Below, piece after piece: positions 8,601 through 15,965 of a stretch of 37,002 nt of DNA. The translations under genes were made by a program, and so were the position numbers. Under the pieces are notes generated by a model, which searched no databases, had not been told where the DNA came from, and worked only from the letters and a program-made list of their open reading frames with translations. Source of the stretch: Candidatus Aminicenantes bacterium (GTDB taxonomy: Bacteria > Acidobacteriota > Aminicenantia > UBA2199); the NCBI GenBank assembly GCA_011049425.1, contig DSBM01000083.1, positions 1-37,002 of the forward strand, written 5' to 3'. Numbering within the stretch: position 1 is the stretch's first letter; each line of letters opens with the position of its first letter.

Positions 8601-8701
8601 TCATCTTCGGCACCTTCCTGACCCTGGTCTTTATCCCTATTGTCTACAGCCTGGTGGTTCCGGATAAACCGGCGCCCTCCCCGGTGGAGGACGCCCGGTG
8701 A
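5618..8701 (+). CDS. RND family efflux transporter, first of a tandem pair
   Basis: This is a 1027-residue inner-membrane proton-driven exporter of the AcrB/MdtB-like RND superfamily, full length for the family. It has a TM helix at the start (FSLRHPVTVFMF), a large periplasmic loop, TM2-6 around residues 330-480, a second periplasmic loop and TM8-12 from about 860. The TM4 motif is GMLVDNSIVVLE, with Asp399 at the place of AcrB Asp407 and Asn400 where AcrB has Asp408. The TM10 motif is IIVNNAIVLVD, with Asn925 where AcrB has Lys940. The start overlaps the adaptor stop and the end overlaps the next RND start as GTGA. The tandem arrangement resembles mdtBC, whose products form a mixed trimer; whether these two do so is inference. 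Confidence 0.9.
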   Translation: MKIVHFSLRHPVTVFMFSVAAIIFGMISFSRLNLNLLPHISYPTLTIKTEYPGTAPAEIEHIITKPVEEAVGVVDNVVNISSISRAEMSEVTVEFAWHTNMDFATLKVREKLDLLNLPVDARKPVILRYDPNTEPIAKLGITGEPGLGRIRYLAETDIKQAIESIEGVASCSISGGLEDEIHIDLDERQLSLLNISVAQVAQRLAQENVNLSAGILKQEDSQYLVRTVNEFKTVDEINEIIIDKRDNIPIKLGNLAKVFRGYKERKVISRINGRECIEAAVYRAADANTVKVADALTARLKKVENDILSPRGLEYELITNQARFIKSTINQVINTAIMGGILAILVLLYFLKNLRTTIIIGLAIPISVIITFFLMFSFDITLNIISLGGLALGIGMLVDNSIVVLESIQRQREQGKDLYNAALTGASEVASAVTASTFTTVAVFFPIVFVEGVAGQLFRDMALTVTFSLLASLVVSLTLVPMLYTALRREDSKDHINRLFQRVFRPLDRVYERAFAWYGRIQKRSLSRRRLILFTVLGIFLLSITAFNFMGQELIPVISQGEFLVNIEFTPGTSLAENTETVSGITRRLQDYSEVESVYELMGKGSRGGISFQEERENLSELTIRLKPGILGKREEAVMNRVRSELDSMRDLKIKVYRPRLFSFKAPLEVVISGNDLDELKRVSDELVGKMRGIEGLIDIKSSMEEGYPEVQILFNRAVLASQNMTINSVGEQLRDKIEGNVATQFIESDREVDIRVRISENFRDQVEKIRRIHVRNGLGLNVPLRAIADVRISEGPAEIRRMHQQKAAVVTANIFGIDLESASSRIMKAAESINHPDDCRIRLAGQSQERDVAFRSMVFAILLAVFLVYLVMASQFESFRKPFIIMFTIPLGIIGVVAAGLIAGISINVIVLIGLVILSGIIVNNAIVLVDYTSQLQSRGLSRREAILRAARVRWRPILMTTITTVLGLLPMALDTQEGFEIRIPLAVTLIGGLIFGTFLTLVFIPIVYSLVVPDKPAPSPVEDAR

Positions 8702-11700
8702 ACCTGCCTCAATTCTCGCTGAAACGCCCGGTAACGGTCGTGGTGGCCATGCTGGTGTTCGTCACCATCGGCATTATCTCCCTGGTGCGCCTGCCCCTGG
8801 AGATGATGCCCGACATCTCTTTCCCGGGACTCATGGTCTGGGTCCCTTACCCTTCCTCTTCGCCGGAAGAGGTGGAACGTACCATCACCCGGCCCCTGGA
8901 AGACATCCTGGCCACCATCAACAACCTCAAGGTCCTGCGCTCCACTTCCCATTCATCCAGCGCGCGCATCCACATGGAGTTCGAAAACGGCACCAACATG
9001 GACCTGGCCTCCATGGAGATCCGTGACAAGGTCGACCAGATCCGCGACAAGCTGCCCGATGATGTCGAACGCATCCAGATCCGGCGCTGGTCTACCTCGG
9101 ATTTCCCCGTCATCTCTTTCAGCCTCACCGTGCCGGGCATGCCCCTGCATACGCTTTACCAGAAGGCCGAGGATATGATCCAGCCCGACCTGGAGCGCAT
9201 CGAAGGCGTGGCCAACGTGGATATCCGCGGCATTCGCAATAAGCAGTTGATGATTCACCTGCACCCCGACGCCTTTTACTCATCAGGCATCAACATCATC
9301 GACCTGGTCTCCACCATCCGCAACAACAACATCAACATCTCGGCCGGCCACCTGGAGGAAGAAAAAGACAGCAGCCGTCGCCGCTACCTGGTCCGGATTC
9401 CCGGCGAACTGAAAGTGGCTGAAGAAATTTCCCGCCTGCCTCTGAACGAAAAGGGGCTGCGCATCCGTGATGTGGCCGACATCACCTACGACTACCCGCG
9501 CAAAGAGTCCTTTTATCGCTTGAACGGTCATGAAGCCATCAGTTTCCGCATCTATCGCGCATCCAACGCCAACGTGGTGGATGTGTGTCAACGGGTGCGT
9601 ACCGTTATGAGAGAGATGGGTTATGACGACGGCCAGTTGGCGGGCCTGCAGACCCTCTATTTTCACGACCAGTCCGAAGAGATCCTGCTAAGCCTGAAAG
9701 ACCTGTCCATCGCCGGACTGATCGGCGGCTTGCTGGCGGTTCTCACGTTGCTCTTCTTTTTGCGCAAACTGCGCAGTACGGTGATTATCGCGGTGGCCAT
9801 TCCCATGGCCCTGGTGTTCACCTTCAGTTTCATGTACCTGTACCGGGCGGTGTTCAACTCTTCCATTTCCATCAACATCATCTCATTAAGCGGCCTGATG
9901 ATGGCCGTGGGCATGCTGGTGGACAACGGCGTGGTGGTGTTGGAAAACATTTTCCGCATGCGCCAGGAAAAGGCACTTGCCCCGGTGGAAGCCGCGGTAC
10001 GCGGCAGCAGTGAAGTGGCCATGGCGGTCACAGCCTCCACCCTGACCACACTGGTTGTGTTCGCCTCCCTGGGTTTCATGTCTTCATCCGGATTCGGTCG
10101 CTGGATGAGTGACTTCGCCCTCACCATCTCCCTGGCACTGATCGCCTCCCTGGTGGTATCCCTGACCTTTATTCCCCTGGCGGGAAGCCGCCTGCTCACC
10201 GGCAAGTCCAAACCCAAGGCGCGCTGGCTGGTTCACGCCACCAACGGGTATGAAAAAGTGGTAAGTTGGACAATCCGCTCATGGAAAACCCGCCTGGTCA
10301 CCGTACTGGCGGCCGCGTCCATTCTGGTTTCCACCTTTGTCATGCTGGCAGGGATCGAGAGGGAGTTCATGCCGGGATCGGAAGAGCGCCAACTGGAATT
10401 GCAGGTGTATATGCCGCGCAGCATCACCCTGGAAGAGATGCAGGCCCTGTTCAACCGCTACGAATCGATCATCGTACGTAACCAGGACAAGTGGGCGGTG
10501 GAAACATTTACCACGGACTATGGTACCGAACGCAGCCGGCGCGGACGGTACCGCGGCGAGGTTTCCATGTACCTGAAAGAAACCGGACCCACAATCGCCG
10601 AACTCAAGGAAACGGTCAAGAGAACCCTGCCCCGCGATGCGGGCATCAGTTTTGAATTCGGCGAGCGCCGCCATCGCGGCGGTGCATCGGGCGGCATGCG
10701 GGTGGAGTTGATCGGGCCGGATTTCACCCGCCTGACCGAGCTGGCTCCCCGGGTCATGGATGCCCTGAGCAAACTCGATATCATCGAAGACGTCACCTCC
10801 GACCTGGAGGGCGGTGACACCCAGTTGCTGGTAACGGTAAATCGCAACCGGGCCGAAAGCTCCGGCGTGGACAGCCGCCGCGTGGCCCGCACCATCCAGA
10901 ACTCGATTTCAGATCGCCCCATCGGCAAATTCAAGACGGAAAACAAGGAAATCGACATCATCCTCAACCTGAGGAACGCGGATACCCTGAGCCAGGACGA
11001 CTTGCGCAACATCGCCCTGCAAACCGGAACCCAACGCATTCCCCTATCCGCGGTCAGCGACTTTTCGTACCGCATGGGATCGATGTCGATTCAAAAGGAA
11101 AACAAAAAATCCCGGCTGAGCATCACCGCCAACGCCAACGTTCAGGGCATGATGCAGTTGTCGGAAACCATTACCGCCGCCATGGCCACAATACCCTTTC
11201 CGGAAGGCTATTCCTGGAGTTTCGGCCGTCGCTGGCAACAATTCCAGGAATCCCAGCAGGGCACCAACCTGGCGATCATCCTGGCCCTGGTGTTTATCTA
11301 CATCATCATGGCCTCCCTGTTTGAGTCTTTTGTCCACCCCTTTACCATCCTGCTCACCGTACCGCTGGCCCTATTCGGCGTAGCCCTGTTTTTCACCCTG
11401 ACCGGCATCACCTTGAACAACACCTCTTACCTTGGGCTGCTGACCCTGTTCGGCATCGTGGTCAACAACGGCATTATTCTCATTGACCACATCCGCACCC
11501 TGCGAAACCAGGGAATGGAGAAGTACCACGCCATCGTGCAGGGCGGCAAGGATCGCATGCGCCCCATTGTCATGACCGCCATTACCACCATTTTCGGGGT
11601 CCTGCCCCTGGCTCTCCCCGCCCTGCTGCCCGGGCTTTTCCCCGGATCCCAGGGGCGGGCGCAGATGTGGGCTCCCATCAGTGTGGCGATCCTGGGCGGA

Positions 11701-11820
11701 CTCACCACTTCCACATTTTTCACCCTCATCATCCTGCCGACCTTCTATGCCATCTTTGATTCCCTCGGCGAATGGATCAAAACCCGTCTGGGCTTTGTTT
11801 CCCGCCAAGCGAGAGTCTGA
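8698..11820 (+). CDS. RND family efflux transporter, second of a tandem pair
   Basis: This is a 1040-residue RND transporter, full length, with the same fold as its neighbour but diverged throughout. GTG at 8698 is the start: GGAGG at 8686-8690 is well spaced and GTGA couples it to the preceding stop. TM1 is in FSLKRPVTVVVAMLV. The TM4 motif is GMLVDNGVVVLE (Asp409, Asn410) and the TM10 motif is GIVVNNGIILID (Asn923, Asn924), so both tandem pumps carry the VDN/VNN form of the proton-relay motifs. The C-terminal part contains a proline/glycine-rich insert between the last two helices (about 966-985) that the first pump lacks. The two pumps share a single adaptor upstream, which suggests they work together or with alternative substrates. 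Confidence 0.9.
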   Translation: MNLPQFSLKRPVTVVVAMLVFVTIGIISLVRLPLEMMPDISFPGLMVWVPYPSSSPEEVERTITRPLEDILATINNLKVLRSTSHSSSARIHMEFENGTNMDLASMEIRDKVDQIRDKLPDDVERIQIRRWSTSDFPVISFSLTVPGMPLHTLYQKAEDMIQPDLERIEGVANVDIRGIRNKQLMIHLHPDAFYSSGINIIDLVSTIRNNNINISAGHLEEEKDSSRRRYLVRIPGELKVAEEISRLPLNEKGLRIRDVADITYDYPRKESFYRLNGHEAISFRIYRASNANVVDVCQRVRTVMREMGYDDGQLAGLQTLYFHDQSEEILLSLKDLSIAGLIGGLLAVLTLLFFLRKLRSTVIIAVAIPMALVFTFSFMYLYRAVFNSSISINIISLSGLMMAVGMLVDNGVVVLENIFRMRQEKALAPVEAAVRGSSEVAMAVTASTLTTLVVFASLGFMSSSGFGRWMSDFALTISLALIASLVVSLTFIPLAGSRLLTGKSKPKARWLVHATNGYEKVVSWTIRSWKTRLVTVLAAASILVSTFVMLAGIEREFMPGSEERQLELQVYMPRSITLEEMQALFNRYESIIVRNQDKWAVETFTTDYGTERSRRGRYRGEVSMYLKETGPTIAELKETVKRTLPRDAGISFEFGERRHRGGASGGMRVELIGPDFTRLTELAPRVMDALSKLDIIEDVTSDLEGGDTQLLVTVNRNRAESSGVDSRRVARTIQNSISDRPIGKFKTENKEIDIILNLRNADTLSQDDLRNIALQTGTQRIPLSAVSDFSYRMGSMSIQKENKKSRLSITANANVQGMMQLSETITAAMATIPFPEGYSWSFGRRWQQFQESQQGTNLAIILALVFIYIIMASLFESFVHPFTILLTVPLALFGVALFFTLTGITLNNTSYLGLLTLFGIVVNNGIILIDHIRTLRNQGMEKYHAIVQGGKDRMRPIVMTAITTIFGVLPLALPALLPGLFPGSQGRAQMWAPISVAILGGLTTSTFFTLIILPTFYAIFDSLGEWIKTRLGFVSRQARV

Positions 11821-11851
11821 GCAGTCGACGGGAAAAAGAATCCGTCCGGGT

Positions 11852-11879
11852 TTGAACCCGTTGGTGAATCTGGTATAAT
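11852..11879 (+). promoter_or_regulatory. Sigma-70-type promoter for the transaldolase operon
   Basis: TTGAAC (11852-11857), a 16-base spacer and a perfect extended -10 TGGTATAAT (hexamer 11874-11879). Transcription should start near 11886, giving a leader of only about 12 bases, just long enough to include GGAGG (11887-11891). It would drive the transaldolase gene and probably the envelope genes after it. Confidence 0.65.
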
Positions 11880-11897
11880 GCGCGCTGGAGGCCATCT

Positions 11898-12542
11898 ATG
11901 AAGATTTTCCTCGACACCGCCAACCTTGACGAGATCCGCCGCGGCCTGGACATGGGCATGGTGGATGGAGTCACCACCAATCCCAGCCTGGTTTCCCGGG
12001 AAAACCGCGAATTCCTGCCGCTGGTGAAAGAGATTTGTGCCCTGGTGCCCGGTCCCGTCTCGGTTGAGGTGACGGCCCTGGACAGCGACGCCATGGTGGA
12101 GGAAGCCCGGCGCTACGCCGATATGGCGGAGAACGTGGTCATCAAGGTTCCCATCAACAGTGAAGGTCTGAAGGTGATCCGGCGCTTGTACGAACTGGGC
12201 ATCCGCACCAATACCACTTTGGTTTTTTCTCCCTCCCAGGCCCTGCTGGCCGCCAAGGCCGGGACTGCCTTCGTTTCGCCCTTCGTGGGACGCATCGACG
12301 ATATCTCCGGCAGCGGCATGGAGCTGGTGGAACAGATCGTACAGATCTTTGGCAACTACGACATCCAGACCGAGGTGATCGTGGCTTCAATCCGCCACCC
12401 CCTGCATTTCGTCCAATCCGCCCTCATCGGTGCCGACATCGCCACCGTGCCCTTCTCCACCCTGGACCGCCTGCTGAACCATCCCCTGACCGATCAAGGC
12501 ATGGCCCGGTTCCTGGAAGACTGGAAAAAGGTTAAAAAATAG
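11898..12542 (+). CDS. tal: Transaldolase (small, TalC/FSA-type subfamily)
   Basis: This 214-residue TIM-barrel enzyme moves a three-carbon dihydroxyacetone unit between sugar phosphates in the non-oxidative pentose phosphate pathway. It is the short form of the family. Visible active-site elements are Asp6 (FLDTAN), Asn28 (TTNPSL), the Schiff-base Lys83 (VIKVP) and Arg132 (GRIDD). Two residues separate transaldolase from fructose-6-phosphate aldolase in this subfamily: Glu57 (aldolases have Gln) and Phe129 in SPFVGR (aldolases have Tyr). Both point to transaldolase. ATG at 11898 follows GGAGG with 6 bases between. The next gene starts 6 bases after its stop, so the two are probably cotranscribed although unrelated in function. 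Confidence 0.88.
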   Translation: MKIFLDTANLDEIRRGLDMGMVDGVTTNPSLVSRENREFLPLVKEICALVPGPVSVEVTALDSDAMVEEARRYADMAENVVIKVPINSEGLKVIRRLYELGIRTNTTLVFSPSQALLAAKAGTAFVSPFVGRIDDISGSGMELVEQIVQIFGNYDIQTEVIVASIRHPLHFVQSALIGADIATVPFSTLDRLLNHPLTDQGMARFLEDWKKVKK

Positions 12543-12548
12543 GACATT

Positions 12549-15500
12549 GTGAGACGTAAACACCGCAGGATCATTGGTTTTTTTTTACCCTCCTGCTGCT
12601 GGTTGGGCTCTATTTCGGCCTGAAAACCGTTGCTTTTCACCAGATCAATCGCCGCCTGACCCGCCCCATCAACTTTTCACAACTCAGCCTGAACCTGTTT
12701 CCTCCGGGAGTTCGCATCCACGGGATTGACTCTCTTCCCGTTTCTCCCGGTTCCCGCATATCATTTAAATCCGCCCGGATCACGATCCCCCTTTCCTCAC
12801 TTTTTTCATCATCCCGACGCATCAACCTGAAAGTGGATTCACCGCGTATCGTAATGGCTCCATCCCCGCAAAAAAGCGCCGCGGACAAAAGCGCGCCCTT
12901 CATGCTCAACCGCGTCAACATCAATAGCGGAAGCTTCAGATTTTCCGCCGGCAAGTACCTGGTGGAATTGCTGAACGTGGATCTCAAATCCTATAAAGTG
13001 GAAGAACAACTGTATTACAGCCTGAAATCCCCCCACATGAAAATCATCTTTCCGTTCAGCAAAGAACTGGTGCGTGTTGAAGGCGATGTGAGCGCCACGA
13101 TTTCTCAACAGGGGCAACGGATCCAAGTCCATCGATTCGCCTGGAACACCGCGGATTTCCAACTGTCAGGGAACGGGCGTTCCTCTCCCAACGGGGGATT
13201 CAAAGTCAACATCGGCTTCCGCGGTTCCGCATTTCATATTCTGGAACCCCTTCTGGGCGCTCTCAGTACCCGCGGCATGGCGTACGCCAACGCAGAGGTG
13301 GCGAGCGGCCCCGATGGTGAATTGTCGATCAACGGTCGGTTTCGTTTCCCGGAAATGGAGGTCAACAAAGAAAGCTTTCGTGCCGTCCGGGGAACCGCGC
13401 AATGGAACAGCCAAAGCAAACGCATCGATGTCAACCTCTCGGCCACAGAAAACGGGCTTCGCGGGCAACTCTACGTCACGAACCGGGAAGAAGCGGTTTA
13501 TCTGAACCTCAGGGATTTCTCGGGCGCCAAGCTGACGCGCATCATTGAAATCTACGACAGTGTCCCCCTCTCCGGTCGCTTGATTGAAGGAGAAATCCGA
13601 ATCAAGGGAAGCAAATACAGCGGACACGTTCAGGTGGACAGGCTTCCGGTCCCCCTGGCGGAATTCAATCCGCGCGGGCCGATCCGGTTTACGTACGATG
13701 GCAGAAAAAAATTCGCCACCTTTGAATCATCCGGATTAGAGACGGACTTCGGCTCCATGGCACTCCAGGGCGAAAGTGACGGCCGTCGGAACCGGCTGCG
13801 ATTGACCGCCCGGGGAACCCTCTCAGATTTCAGCCGGACGGAAAAATACCTGGCATTCTATACCGGCATCTCTTTGAAACCCTGGAAAGTCGCGGGGGGA
13901 CAAGGACGCTTCGACCTCGATCTCAACAAGGTCGGGAAACGGCTCGACTTCGTCAGCCACCTGGAGGTAAACAACACCCGCGCCAACGGCGTCCCGATCC
14001 AAACACTGGCCGGGATCATCAACGGCAAAAACCAAACCGTGAATGGCCGTTTCGATTTCAGCGATCCCCACCTGCAAGGCAGGGCGGAGTTCAGCAGTGA
14101 TAACGATCACCTAAAGATTCGCTTTCCCCGGGTGGATGGCTCCGTGGCCGGGATATTCCGCATCCTGGATCTGGATATCGACCTTGAAGGTGATGGATCG
14201 GGCACTTGTGTGTACAGCCTGAAAAAGGGTGCCGACCTGCCCCGAATCAGTGGGAACTTTTCTTCTCCCCAACTGAACTTCAATGGCATTCCTTTTAACG
14301 ATCTCTCGGGCGCCTTTCAAACCGACACCGAAAGCCTCGAATTAACGAACCTTACCTACCTCTTTATGGAGGGAAAAGGCGCCACGGACCTGACCATTGA
14401 TTACACCCGCCGGGAATACGCATTGGAGGGTTCCTGCACCGGCATCAACATGGAGCGCCTGACCAAAGATCTTTTCGGATACGCCGACGTGAATTTTTCC
14501 GGATCGGGCACGTTCCTGAATGACCCCATCACAGTCGCATTTTCGGTAACCGATTTGCATCTCTCTTTGCAACGCAAGGGAACCCTGGTTGGAACAGCCG
14601 CGATCAGTACTGATTTTTCCGATTTTGCGCTGAAGGCCGAGGGGAAACTGACGCGGATGGAAACCAGTTCACCCTTGAACCTGGAACTCTCACTGCAGAA
14701 CAACCGCATGCAGGGGGACTTCAGAATCCAGTTGCAGGACCTGAACTTTGTCATTCCCTGGAAACACAACCATGGACGGTTGGATATGACGGGTCAGATT
14801 TCCAAACCACCGTCCGGAAAAACCGATATCCGAGGCATCGTCCGCTTCGATGGGACCACGTTTTCCATTCCCAACTTTTCTCATGCCCTGGAAGACTTCC
14901 AGGGATTCATCACATTCGACAACGGCGCCTTCTCACTGCAATCGTTTCGTGCCAGCATGGGCGGCGGGCCGATTGAGGGCAACGGCATGCTTACCCTGAA
15001 GCAGGGTGAAATTCAGAACCTGTTTTTCAGCCTTTCCGGTCGCAACATGACCCTGTATCCCATTGACCGTACGGTGTTTACCATGGATGCCGACCTGACG
15101 TTAAAACAGAGGGACCGAAAACTGCTGGTACAGGGCAATTTGAACTTCAGGGACGGCGTGTGGGAACGGGAAGTGGATGAGGGCATATCGTTTTACACTG
15201 ATCCGGAAACGGATTCGGCGGGATCGGGCCTGATGAAACTGCTGGATTTCGACCTGAAATTAACCGGTAAAGACAACATCCGCATGCACAACTCTTTCGG
15301 CGATATTACAGGCGCACTTAACCTTCATCTCACCGGGACTCCGGATTTCCCCAGGCTGGAAGGATCATTGGAAAGCCGCCGCGGAGAGATTTTTTTCTCC
15401 GACCATAAATTCAACCTACTCAAGGGACGAGTGACCTTCAACAACCGCTTCGTCATTGACCCGGTGATCAACCTGGAATCCGAGACCTTTATCAAAAACT

Positions 15501-15964
15501 ACCGTATCCGTTTCAATATAAAGGGAGTTTCATCCCGCCTGCAACCCGAGTTTCAGTCCTCTCCGCCGCTATCTCAGCAGGACATCCTGGCCCTGCTCTC
15601 TCTGGGTGAGCTTTTCAAGCGCCCCACATCAACGGAAATGAGCTCACAGATCGGCACCACCGGACTGATCACCTCTCAACTCACCGATGAGATTCAGAAA
15701 CGCGCCCGCAAACTCGGCGTCGACCTGGTCATGAAGATCGACCCGGTAATCGCGGGGACCGCCAGGGAGGGAACATCACGCCTGACCGTGGGCACATCGA
15801 TCGCCCAAAACCTCTTGATCGTTTATTCAACCAACATCAGCAGCCTGCGCCAGGAGATTTACTACCTGCAATACCAGTTGTCGCCCGCCATCTCCCTTAT
15901 CGGCATGCGCAACCAGGAAGGAAATTTCAGCATCGATATCCGTTACCGCCGGAGGCGGTATTGA
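12549..15964 (+). CDS. tamB: TamB-like translocation/assembly protein, start frameshifted
   Basis: This is a large AsmA/TamB-family protein: an inner-membrane anchor with a long beta-rich groove across the periplasm, working with TamA in outer-membrane assembly or phospholipid transport. The frame open to 15964 has no ATG/GTG/TTG start between an in-frame stop (12557) and GTG 12833, yet its translation from about 12587 is clearly coding. It gives a hydrophobic anchor (LLLLVGLYFGL) and then TamB-like beta-strand sequence. A GTG at 12549 with AGGA at 12541-12544 starts VRRKHRRIIGF in another frame and meets this one at a T9 tract (12578-12586). One extra T restores a single protein of about 1138 residues. 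The conserved DUF490 C-terminal domain is plain (LSQQDILALLSLGELF; LTVGTSIAQNLLIVYS). Its TGA ends one base before the tamA ATG. The frameshift may be an assembly error. Confidence 0.82.
12578..12586 (+). other. T9 tract at the tamB frame change
   Basis: Nine T residues lie where the start-proximal frame (GTG 12549, positively charged N-terminus) must change by -1 to enter the long tamB frame. With ten T residues the reading becomes IIGFFFTLLLLVGLYFG, a normal signal anchor. It could be an undercalled homopolymer, a phase-variable switch, or a transcriptional-slippage site. Confidence 0.6.
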
Positions 15965-15965
15965 C

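Noticed and set aside
12833-12835. GTG at 12833 as the start of tamB
   Set aside because: Coding sequence with a membrane anchor extends upstream to about 12587 in the same frame, and no ribosome site is seen at 12833.
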